Positions 1-5,089 of a DNA stretch of 6,739 nucleotides are shown piece after piece. Below the pieces are notes generated by a model. The model worked only from the letters and a program-made list of their open reading frames with translations, did no database searches and was not told where the DNA came from. The DNA is taken from contig VSMY01000130.1 in NCBI GenBank assembly GCA_009773995.1, positions 1 through 6,739 of the forward strand. Reading direction: 5' to 3'. The stretch is from Oscillibacter sp. Lineage in GTDB: Bacteria; Bacillota; Clostridia; Oscillospirales; Oscillospiraceae. Position 1 is the stretch's first letter. The number at the start of each line of letters is the position of its first letter. The translations under genes and the position numbers were made by a program.

Positions 1-229
1 CCCGGTAGTCGTCGGAGGTGAAGCTGCTCACCGGGGTGATTACGTACATGTTGTAGTAGGGCTGCTTTTCCTTCCCCTCTCCATCAGGAGAATCCACCTC
101 AAAGCGGCCCATGGCATAGCCTACGAAGACATAGCCAGTGTAGCTCGGGTCAACAAGGAACTCTTTGCCGCTGCTTTCGGCGGCGGGCTCTGCGGTCACT
201 TCGCTGGACTTCTCGTTTTCTTTGCTCAT
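1..229 (-). CDS. Hypothetical protein, 5' part only (cut by window edge); possible mobile-element gene
   Basis: The first 76 codons of a gene that runs off the left edge. The N terminus begins MSKENEKSSEVTAEP and is polar and acidic, with no signal peptide or membrane segment. A more ordered part follows with aromatic/glycine-rich stretches (YTGYVFVGYAMGRFEVD, then YYNMYVITPVSSF), which suggests a small soluble beta-rich protein. The start at 229 is chosen because a purine-rich AGGAAGGAAG lies just upstream and the sequence reads like a normal N terminus. The frame is however open upstream to about 464, with in-frame ATGs at 334 and at 391, the latter preceded by GGAGGGAAGG, so a longer protein with a basic N terminus is possible. 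I do not recognise a named family. The pattern resembles small proteins at the head of conjugation gene blocks in Clostridia integrative elements, but this is from memory only. Local GC is lower than in the SLH genes to the right. Confidence 0.7.
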   Translation of the reverse strand, partial: MSKENEKSSEVTAEPAAESSGKEFLVDPSYTGYVFVGYAMGRFEVDSPDGEGKEKQPYYNMYVITPVSSFTSDDYR

Positions 230-568
230 TCCAAGCACTTCCTTCCTGGGGTCCTGCCCCTGTTTATTAGCGGATGCTGGAAAGCCTCGTACTCGCTGTG
301 TCTTCCGCAGAGGTATTACGCCTATAGCAAGCATTTCGGGCAACCCCTTCTGTTTGGGCTTTTTGATGCGACCTAAACCAGCAAGCTGCATCCCGACCTT
401 CCCTCCGTTGGCTCTCGGACTCGGGACTACATCCGAGAAGGGGCATAGCCGGTAAGCCTTTCAACATCTGCCTGTGTGGCGGGAAGCCTGTCCACTAGGG
501 GGCTGCCTTGGGCCTTTTTGCTCCGGCTATAAGAAAACAGCCGGACAGTGGCTACTGTCCGACTGTTA
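230..568 (-). other. Long 5' leader with several inverted repeats (candidate structured RNA)
   Basis: About 340 nt lie between a predicted transcription start near 568 and the ATG at 229. Short frames exist here but none has convincing protein character. Visible structure: a palindrome at 536-567 (listed separately); an 8-bp long-range pairing of 523-530 with 445-452 (ccggctat / atagccgg) enclosing about 70 nt; and a 7-bp hairpin of 413-419 with 432-438 (tctcgga / tccgaga). In the latter, a neighbouring ctcgg at 420-424 could pair with the same ccgag at 433-437, so two mutually exclusive stems are possible. This layout fits a regulated leader or a non-coding RNA. It matches no riboswitch class that I recognise. 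The alternative is that its 3' part (up to 391) is coding sequence of the downstream gene with an earlier start. Confidence 0.4.
536..567 (-). promoter_or_regulatory. Palindrome at the predicted transcription start: attenuator hairpin or operator
   Basis: Arms 536-549 and 554-567 pair over 14 bp with a single G-T wobble around a 4-nt loop (minus-strand arms AACAGTCGGACAGT and ACTGTCCGGCTGTT). On the minus strand the stem is followed by TTTTCTTAT, the form of an intrinsic terminator. The hairpin begins within a nucleotide or two of the start predicted from the -10 box at 575-580. It could be an attenuator for the gene at 229, a 5' end-stabilising hairpin, or a dyad operator (core CGGACAGT / ACTGTCCG) bound by a repressor. 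The pairing is read directly; the function is inferred. Confidence 0.5.
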
Positions 569-574
569 CTTAAC

Positions 575-602
575 ATTATAGAATCCACCCTTTTTTCAGC
601 AA
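575..602 (-). promoter_or_regulatory. Sigma-A-type promoter for the leader and the gene at the left edge
   Basis: A perfect -10 box TATAAT (complement of 575-580) is preceded after 16 nt by TTGCTG (complement of 597-602), a weak -35 match. The spacer contains an A-run. The promoter sits directly behind the terminator of the preceding SLH/CHAP gene, which is where a new transcription unit would be expected to begin. The perfect -10 makes it likely; the poor -35 leaves room for an activator. Confidence 0.5.
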
Positions 603-640
603 AACGGCCCATGGAGAAAAAGCTCCATGGGCCGTTTTTT
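601..640. terminator. Bidirectional intrinsic terminator after the SLH/CHAP gene
   Basis: A perfect 16-bp stem (601-616 with 623-638) around a 6-nt loop, GC-rich in the middle, with A/T tracts at both ends. It gives a run of six T on the plus strand and a TTTT end on the minus strand. It lies about 54 nt past the stop codon of the 694-1932 gene and separates that gene from the promoter at 575-602. Confidence 0.85.
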
Positions 641-693
641 ACATTCTCAGGCGCCGGAAGAAGACGGGCTTTCCCCCTGGGCGCCGCCGCGCC

Positions 694-1932
694 CTAATTC
701 CGGGGAAGGTTCTCCAGGCTGAGGGCCGGAAAATAGTCCCGCAGGAACGTCCAGGGGATGCAGCATACGCCGTCCACCGTCTGAACCAGCCATCCTGGGG
801 AGCCGACGCCCCAGGGCAGCAGGCTGGTGAAGGTCTCCGGGGGCAGGGGCACGGCGTCCCGGAGGAACCAGAGGGCCTGGGCGATGTCGCCGCGGGTGGT
901 GTAGGGCGTGAGAATCTGGGAGAGGTCCCCTGGGGTAAAGCGGAAGTCATGGTCCGGCAGTCCCAGGCGCTTCAGCAGGGCGGAGAGGATGAACTGGGCG
1001 TCCTCCCCGGAAATCCAGCGGTCCGGGTCAAAGCGGTTTCCCTCCGCCTCCGGCAGAAGCCCGGCGGAGCGGGCGGTCATAACGGCGCTGTAGCAGGGGT
1101 GCCCGAAAGGCACGTCGTCAAAAGGTACGGTCCCCGGCCGCCACCCGGCAAAGCCGTAAAGATTTAACACGGTTTTCACAAATTCACCCCGGCCCATGCC
1201 CGCACGGGGGGAGAAGGTGTGGCTGCTGGTGCCCTCCAGAATTCCCGCCGCGGCCAGGGCCTCGATCGGCTCCCTGGCGTACCCATAGCGGCCCAGGTCC
1301 ACGAAGCCCTCCAGCGCCAGGGGCTCCCGGCTGTCGTAGGCGGGGACGGCGTAGCCGTGGATCCGCCAGTCCCCCAGGGGGTAGCGGTTGACGGTGACGT
1401 AATCGTTGGGCTCCTCCTCCGGCACCCGGGCGGGGCCGACGGTCTCCGGCGGGTAGTCCCACCGGACGGTGAGGGCGTTCCCCTCGACGGTAAAGAGGGT
1501 TTCGTCCTCCACGTAGAGCACCAGGCCGATGTGGTGGATCTGGCCTTCGATATTGCAGAAGAGGGCCAGGTCGCCCTGGAGGGGGACGTAGCTCCCGCCC
1601 CGAGCGGCGCTGTCATAGTAGCGGCCCAGGGCGGTGAAGGCCCGGCAGTGCCGGGTGCAGCTGACGGACCGGGGAAAAGCCTTTGGGGAAACTCCGGCCT
1701 CCTCGGCGCACCAGGAGACGAACATGTCGCACCAGTGCCCATTGGGGAAGCCGAAGCGGTCCCCGAAGGGCGTGTGCTCGTCGTCCTCCTCGGTGAGGCC
1801 CATCTGGGCCAGCGCCTCGGCCACCACCCGCCCCGACTGGGAAACCCCGGCGGCCTCCGCCGCCCGTGCCGGGGTCCAACACAACAGGGCCGCGAGAAGA
1901 ACTAACAGGGCATTTTTTCCAAATCCGCGCAT
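694..1932 (-). CDS. Exported CHAP-like amidase/endopeptidase with C-terminal SLH domains
   Basis: A 412-residue protein, probably a surface-bound peptidoglycan hydrolase. Residues 1-25 form a signal peptide (KN, then LLVLLAALL, cleavage near ARAAEA). Residues about 35-198 look like a CHAP (cysteine/histidine amidohydrolase) domain: Cys68 in HWCDMFVSWC is the likely nucleophile, His133 or His134 in QIHHIGLVLY the likely base, and Glu150/Asn152 in TVEGNA the third polar position. Two SLH repeats follow at about 206-260 and 268-322 (FDPDRWISGEDAQF), with a degenerate third at about 325-360; these would hold the protein on secondary wall polymers. A tail with DGVCCIPWTFL remains unassigned. The start at 1932 fits the signal peptide and GGAAGTGAG just upstream; the frame extends 22 codons further but only over the promoter. 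It has its own promoter (1970-1998) and terminator (601-640). An amidase versus endopeptidase role cannot be told from sequence. Confidence 0.85.
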   Translation of the reverse strand: MRGFGKNALLVLLAALLCWTPARAAEAAGVSQSGRVVAEALAQMGLTEEDDEHTPFGDRFGFPNGHWCDMFVSWCAEEAGVSPKAFPRSVSCTRHCRAFTALGRYYDSAARGGSYVPLQGDLALFCNIEGQIHHIGLVLYVEDETLFTVEGNALTVRWDYPPETVGPARVPEEEPNDYVTVNRYPLGDWRIHGYAVPAYDSREPLALEGFVDLGRYGYAREPIEALAAAGILEGTSSHTFSPRAGMGRGEFVKTVLNLYGFAGWRPGTVPFDDVPFGHPCYSAVMTARSAGLLPEAEGNRFDPDRWISGEDAQFILSALLKRLGLPDHDFRFTPGDLSQILTPYTTRGDIAQALWFLRDAVPLPPETFTSLLPWGVGSPGWLVQTVDGVCCIPWTFLRDYFPALSLENLPRN

Positions 1933-1969
1933 GTTCTCACTTCCATAAGTACATAAATGATTTGAGCAC

Positions 1970-1998
1970 ATGATAGCACGTTCGACACGATTTGACAA
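1970..1998 (-). promoter_or_regulatory. Sigma-A-type promoter for the SLH/CHAP gene
   Basis: TTGTCA (complement of 1993-1998) and TATCAT (complement of 1970-1975) are separated by an ideal 17 nt. The predicted start is near 1963, giving a leader of about 30 nt to the ATG at 1932. The promoter lies just past the terminator of the upstream SLH gene, so the two SLH genes look like separate transcription units. Confidence 0.7.
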
Positions 1999-2000
1999 GT

Positions 2001-2048
2001 CCCGGCAAGGCCGGGCAAAAAACCCCCACGGGACGAAGCCCGTGGGGG
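2001..2048 (-). terminator. Intrinsic terminator after the SLH/papain-like gene
   Basis: A 10-bp GC-rich stem (2023-2032 with 2039-2048) with a 6-nt loop is followed on the minus strand by six T (2017-2022). It begins 10 nt past the stop codon at 2059. A second small hairpin, 6 bp with a 3-nt loop (2001-2006 with 2010-2015), lies immediately beyond the T tract and just before the -35 box of the next promoter. Confidence 0.9.
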
Positions 2049-2058
2049 GAGCTGGCGG

Positions 2059-3330
2059 TTATTCGGGGTAGCAGGTCCAGACGTCGTAGCTACCTTTGGT
2101 GTATTCGTCAACGTAGCAATTGTATCCGCTGTTGTTGATACGATAGATCCCTGAGCTGTCGTCGGCGCTTGTGCACGCCGCGCCGCCAATCATCCAGTCA
2201 AATCCGTATTGTGTTACGAGGGGGTGGTCTGCTGTGATAGGTGCAATAACAACGCAGAGATGTTTGGCATATCCGTTGGGGTCGAGGACAACAACAAGGT
2301 CGCCAGGCCGAGCGTTGGCCAGAGTGGTTTTGCGATAGGTGACTCCGGTTTGGCCGAAAATATAGTCGCTGACCAGTGCGGACCAGCCTGCGCAACCTTG
2401 TGTTATACTGATAGCTCCACCTGCGCCGGTGCGCCTGTTGTAGGCTGTATATTTGCTGGTAACTTGGCGAATAGGGCTTTTATTTCCGGCGGAATAGCCG
2501 TTGGCAAAGCTGGTGTTATTGGGCCATTGCGCCAGGAGTTCGTTCATCAGGGCCGTGACATTGTCTTCGGTGATGGGCTTGCCGTTGGTGAGAACTCCAG
2601 TTGTGGAAGTCTCGGGCTGGGCCGGCGTGACAGGCGCTTCCGGCTCGGGTTCGGGAGCAGCCACCGGCTCGGCGGTGGAGATGTACCGCGCCATCCGGTA
2701 GACGGCCACGCAGCCCTGGCCGCGGTTCATGACCTTGCCGCCGCCGAAAGAGCCGTCGGAAAATCCCGTGATAATGCCCAGGGCGAAGACGCTTTTCACG
2801 CCGTCCTGATACTGGGCGGGAATGGAACTGTAATCGGTAATTTTGGCCTGGGCCTCGGCCTTTTGCGCGGGCGCGGCCGCGTAACCCTTTTGGAGCATGA
2901 CGTTGCCCAAAATCTGGGCCATGTCATAGCGGGAAATTGGAAGGTTCATGACGCTGGCCATGCCGTACTGGGATTCAAAGGACGTGTTTTTCAGTACGCC
3001 GCCGCGGAAGAGGGCTTCGGCGTTGGCGACAAACCATCCGAGCTTCTGGTTGAACGCCGTGTTGTACTTCTCGATGGCATCCGGATAAAAGGCCCGGGAA
3101 ACCATGACGCAGAACTGGGCGCGGGTGACCTGGCTGGCGGGCCGGAAGGTCCCGTCGGCGTAGCCGGAGGTGATTCCCTTGGCGGCGCAGTCCATGATGG
3201 CCGCGTAAAAGCTGTGTTCCTCCGGCACGTCGGCAAACTTGGCGGCGGGCGGCTCCTCCGCCGCCAAGGCGGGCAGGGCCAGGCTTATCCCCAGCGCCAG
3301 AACGAGGATCAATGAAAACAGCTTCTTCAT
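2059..3330 (-). CDS. Exported SLH protein with C-terminal papain-like (NlpC/P60- or CHAP-related) domain
   Basis: A 423-residue protein. Residues 1-24 are a typical signal peptide (MKKLFSLILVLALGISLALP, cleavage after ALA). Three SLH repeats follow: about 31-80 (GYADGTFRPASQVTRAQF), about 95-150 (degenerate, SRYDMAQILG) and about 168-215 (GFSDGSFGGGKVMNRGQG). A proline/glutamate-rich linker spans 221-242. The C-terminal part (about 245-423) has Cys313 in TQGCAGWSALVSD and His357 in GDLVVVLDPNGYAKHLCVV, the Cys...GD(L)...H layout of NlpC/P60-superfamily cysteine hydrolases, so it may cut peptidoglycan or another amide. The start at 3330 is set by the signal peptide and GGAGAGG five nt upstream; the longer frame to 3471 runs through an inverted repeat and is not credible. 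The C-terminal domain is clearly lower in GC than the SLH part. I see no good promoter in the 224 nt upstream, so readthrough from the tRNA unit is possible. The enzymatic role is inferred. Confidence 0.85.
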   Translation of the reverse strand: MKKLFSLILVLALGISLALPALAAEEPPAAKFADVPEEHSFYAAIMDCAAKGITSGYADGTFRPASQVTRAQFCVMVSRAFYPDAIEKYNTAFNQKLGWFVANAEALFRGGVLKNTSFESQYGMASVMNLPISRYDMAQILGNVMLQKGYAAAPAQKAEAQAKITDYSSIPAQYQDGVKSVFALGIITGFSDGSFGGGKVMNRGQGCVAVYRMARYISTAEPVAAPEPEPEAPVTPAQPETSTTGVLTNGKPITEDNVTALMNELLAQWPNNTSFANGYSAGNKSPIRQVTSKYTAYNRRTGAGGAISITQGCAGWSALVSDYIFGQTGVTYRKTTLANARPGDLVVVLDPNGYAKHLCVVIAPITADHPLVTQYGFDWMIGGAACTSADDSSGIYRINNSGYNCYVDEYTKGSYDVWTCYPE

Positions 3331-3385
3331 GACAGCCTCTCCTTTGTCAAATATCCGGTATCCTAAACCGTCCCCCGTCTCCCCA

Positions 3386-3477
3386 TCAGCCGTGAACCCA
3401 ACAGAGCCCCCGCAAGAGGGACGCCGCATCCGTAAGGCGGCAAAGCCGCCAACGGCTGCGCTGTGGTTCACGGCTGA
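3386..3477. repeat. Nested inverted repeat A (92 bp), possible dispersed palindromic element
   Basis: Perfect 13-bp outer arms (3386-3398 tcagccgtgaacc and 3465-3477 ggttcacggctga), extended after a 2-nt bulge by acag/ctgt (3401-3404 with 3461-3464). Inside sits a 6-bp hairpin ggcggc-aaa-gccgcc (3436-3450), and ccccgcaagaggg (3409-3420 region) could form another small stem. It is not coding and has no T tract on either side, so it is not a standard terminator. It resembles REP- or MITE-like intergenic palindromes, or the structured leader of the SLH gene at 3330. Copy number elsewhere cannot be seen from this window. Confidence 0.55.
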
Positions 3478-3483
3478 AAGCGA

Positions 3484-3550
3484 GGAAATTCCCCGTCCGG
3501 CGGAGCTTTCCGCCCTTGGGGCGGGAAGCGCAGCGGTAAGGGGAATTTCC
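3484..3550. repeat. Nested inverted repeat B (67 bp) directly behind the tRNA genes
   Basis: Perfect 11-bp outer arms ggaaattcccc (3484-3494) and ggggaatttcc (3540-3550) enclose a 6-bp hairpin ggcgga-gctt-tccgcc (3499-3514). It begins 4 nt past the CCA end of the last tRNA and is separated from repeat A by only 6 bp. In position it could serve as the 3' processing or termination structure of the tRNA transcript, but there is no T run after it (TCGCTTTC on the minus strand). Its build mirrors repeat A (outer stem, inner GGCGG hairpin, a gcgcagc-type word), suggesting the two belong to one composite element. Confidence 0.55.
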
Positions 3551-3554
3551 GAGC

Positions 3555-3647
3555 TGGCGCGGAAGGAGGGATTTGAACCCTCGCGCCGGTTTTATCCAGC
3601 CTACTCCCTTAGCAGGGGAGCCCCTTCGGCCACTTGGGTACTTCCGC
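3555..3647 (-). tRNA. tRNA-Ser (anticodon GCT)
   Basis: Full class II cloverleaf: acceptor GCGGAAG (5') with CTTCCGC, discriminator G and an encoded CCA (complement of 3555-3557). The D arm is CCC...GGG. The anticodon stem CTCCC/GGGAG carries loop CTGCTAA, anticodon GCT at 3611-3613, which reads AGC/AGU. A long variable arm (GCTGG/CCGGC stem) typical of serine tRNAs and a T arm GAGGG-TTCAAAT-CCCTC complete it. It follows tRNA-Ser(TGA) after 25 nt and probably shares its transcript. Confidence 0.97.
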
Positions 3648-3672
3648 GTATCCTGATGCAGTTTTGAAGAGT

Positions 3673-3760
3673 TGGCGGAGAGAGTGGGATTCGAACCCAC
3701 GGGCACTTGCGCGCCGCCGGTTTTCAAGACCGGTTCCTTCAACCACTCGGACATCTCTCC
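3673..3760 (-). tRNA. tRNA-Ser (anticodon TGA)
   Basis: Class II tRNA: acceptor GGAGAGA with TCTCTCC, discriminator G and encoded CCA (complement of 3673-3675). The anticodon stem CCGGT/ACCGG carries loop CTTGAAA with TGA at 3724-3726, which reads UCN codons, mainly UCA/UCG. A long GC-rich variable arm follows, then the T arm GTGGG-TTCGAAT-CCCAC. First gene of a two-tRNA unit driven by the promoter at 3794-3823. Confidence 0.97.
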
Positions 3761-3793
3761 ACAAGAAGGCGCCGTCTCTTGAACACGCATAAT

Positions 3794-3823
3794 ATCATAG
3801 CATACCCCGCCCCCTCTTGTCAA
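3794..3823 (-). promoter_or_regulatory. Strong sigma-A-type promoter for the serine tRNA pair
   Basis: A consensus -35 TTGACA (complement of 3818-3823) and a -10 TATGAT (complement of 3794-3799) with an 18-nt spacer. TGC directly before the -10 gives an extended -10 element, which can make up for the slightly long spacer. The predicted start is near 3787, about 27 nt before the mature 5' end of tRNA-Ser(TGA). It lies in the gap after the deacetylase gene. Confidence 0.8.
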
Positions 3824-3850
3824 CAAAATTTTCCGCCGGGGCGGGGAAAT

Positions 3851-4555
3851 TTACCCCTTCCCCGTCCGGTACATCCGCCCCGCCTCCGGCGTCACGCCGT
3901 TCAGCCACAGCAGCTCCTCCACCGTCACGAACCAGTAGCCCTCCTCCTGGAGCCGGTCCACTACCCGCAGAGCCGCGTCCACCGACGAGGGATAAATGTC
4001 GTGGAGCAGAATGATGCTGTTAGGCCCCGCGTTGTCCAGAATGGCCCGTGTCACCTTCTCCGCGTCCCGGCTCTCCCAGTCCCGGGGGTCCACGCACCAC
4101 TTCACCAGAGGCACAGTGAAGGAGGCCCCCTCCGCCACCTGGCCGTAAGGGGGCCGCAGCCAATACTCCCCGCCGCCCAGCAGGGTCTCCAGGGCCTCCT
4201 CCGTCCGCCGCACCTCCTGGGCCGCCAGGTCCGGGCGGACGCCGTCCAGGCGCTGGTGGCTCCAGGTGTGGTTCCCGATTTGGTGCCCCTCCTCCGCCAT
4301 GCGGGCCACAAGGGCGGCGTTGTCCTCAATCTGCTGGCCGATGAGGAAAAAGGTGGCCTTGGCCCCCCGCTCCTTCAGCCCGTCCAGCAGGCGCTCCGTG
4401 GTGCCCCGCCGGGGCCCGTCGTCGAAGGTCAGGGCCACGTACTTCTCCCCCGCCGGAATCTCCGCGCCGCTGTCCGCGGGTACGGCCTCGTCCCTCGCCA
4501 GGCACAGCGCCGCCAGGGCCGCCAATATCAAAACCGGGACTACTTTCTTTGCCAT
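3851..4555 (-). CDS. Exported polysaccharide deacetylase (carbohydrate esterase family 4)
   Basis: A 234-residue protein with the NodB-homology (CE4) fold, metal-dependent N-deacetylation of a glycan, most likely peptidoglycan or another wall polymer. The motif set is complete: TFDDGP at 43-48 (catalytic and metal Asp45/Asp46), HTWSH at 96-100 (metal His96 and His100), RPPYG at 134-138, WCVDPRDW at 153-160 and LHD at 184-186 (catalytic His185). Residues about 5-20 form a short hydrophobic N-terminal segment (VVPVLILAALAALCLA), a signal peptide or membrane anchor; the Cys at 18 is not in a convincing lipobox. The start at 4555 has AAGGGGG about 9 nt upstream. It lies 295 nt past the end of rplQ, beyond a strong terminator, so it is its own unit, though I see no convincing promoter. 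At the 3' end a 7-bp stem overlapping the stop codon lacks a T run, so the terminator is uncertain. Sub-family (PdaA-like, PgdA-like) cannot be fixed. Confidence 0.9.
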   Translation of the reverse strand: MAKKVVPVLILAALAALCLARDEAVPADSGAEIPAGEKYVALTFDDGPRRGTTERLLDGLKERGAKATFFLIGQQIEDNAALVARMAEEGHQIGNHTWSHQRLDGVRPDLAAQEVRRTEEALETLLGGGEYWLRPPYGQVAEGASFTVPLVKWCVDPRDWESRDAEKVTRAILDNAGPNSIILLHDIYPSSVDAALRVVDRLQEEGYWFVTVEELLWLNGVTPEAGRMYRTGKG

Positions 4556-4632
4556 CGCGCAATTCCCCCTTATTTATTCAAGGGTAGTATGCGCAGGCCG
4601 TCGGCGTTTTTGTTTGGAAAAATCACGCAAAG

Positions 4633-4680
4633 TAAAAGCCCTTTGTCATGAGCCTAGGTCCTCATGACAAAGGGCTTTTA
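4633..4680 (-). terminator. Terminator of the rpsD-rpoA-rplQ operon
   Basis: A perfect 20-bp stem (4633-4652 with 4661-4680) around an 8-nt loop containing the palindrome cctagg. On the minus strand the right arm ends in GGGCTTTTA followed by CTTTGCG, giving the usual GC stem plus U-rich tail with the A/U tract paired. It starts 15 nt past the rplQ stop. The same hairpin would also stop plus-strand transcription. Confidence 0.88.
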
Positions 4681-4694
4681 TCCTGAAATCCGGT

Positions 4695-5030
4695 TTACAC
4701 CAGCTCAATCACCGCGGTCTCCGCGGCGTCGCCCCGGCGGACGCCGGTGCGGATGATGCGGGTATAGCCGCCGCTGCGCTCCGCATAGGTGGGCGCAATT
4801 TCCTTGAACAGCTTCTTGCAGACGTCCTCCCGGGTGATGAAGCTCATGGCCTGCCGGTAGGCGGCCAGGTCGCTCTTCTTGCCCAGGGTAATCATCTTCT
4901 CAGCCAGGGGCTTGATCTCCTTGGCCCGGGTGACGGTGGTCTCCATCTTCCCGTGATCCAGGAAATCCGTGACCTGCTGACGCAGCATGGCTCTGCGCTG
5001 GTCAGAGGTCTTGCCGAGCTTACGAGGCAT
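4695..5030 (-). CDS. rplQ: 50S ribosomal protein L17
   Basis: A 111-residue L17, the usual length for Firmicutes. The family signature is at the N terminus: MPRKLGKTSDQRRAMLRQQV, then TTVTRAKEIKPLAEKMITLGKK. The C terminus GGYTRIIRTGVRRGDAAETAVIELV is typical. L17 binds 23S rRNA near the exit region of the large subunit. The start is supported by a perfect AAGGAGG 8 nt upstream. It is the last gene of the operon, 59 nt after rpoA and directly before the terminator at 4633-4680. Confidence 0.98.
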   Translation of the reverse strand: MPRKLGKTSDQRRAMLRQQVTDFLDHGKMETTVTRAKEIKPLAEKMITLGKKSDLAAYRQAMSFITREDVCKKLFKEIAPTYAERSGGYTRIIRTGVRRGDAAETAVIELV

Positions 5031-5089
5031 TTCGGTTTCCTCCTTACTTGTTATCTTTCAGCGTTTCCTCCGCGCTCAGGCGGGGACGG

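Noticed and set aside
427..612. A 61-codon minus-strand frame starting inside the terminator hairpin
   Set aside because: Its start codon is in the terminator stem, upstream of the predicted transcription start, and there is no ribosome binding site; it is more likely leader RNA.
2209..3315. A 368-residue plus-strand open frame opposite the SLH gene
   Set aside because: It is the antisense shadow of a GC-rich gene with a signal peptide and SLH repeats; the glycine/valine-rich translation is typical of such shadows.
3386..3826. A 146-residue minus-strand open frame across the tRNA genes and palindromes
   Set aside because: It runs straight through two complete tRNA genes and both inverted repeats, and its translation has no protein-like character.
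3836..3872. A hairpin overlapping the deacetylase stop codon as terminator
   Set aside because: A 7-bp stem can be drawn, but no T run follows it directly; the support is too weak to annotate.
3707..4651. A 314-residue plus-strand open frame opposite the deacetylase gene
   Set aside because: It begins inside tRNA-Ser(TGA), is rich in Pro/Arg/His, and lies opposite a gene with complete CE4 motifs.
4653..4660. The CCTAGG palindrome in the operon terminator loop as a protein-binding site
   Set aside because: A 6-bp palindrome in a loop is expected by chance often enough, and nothing else supports a site.
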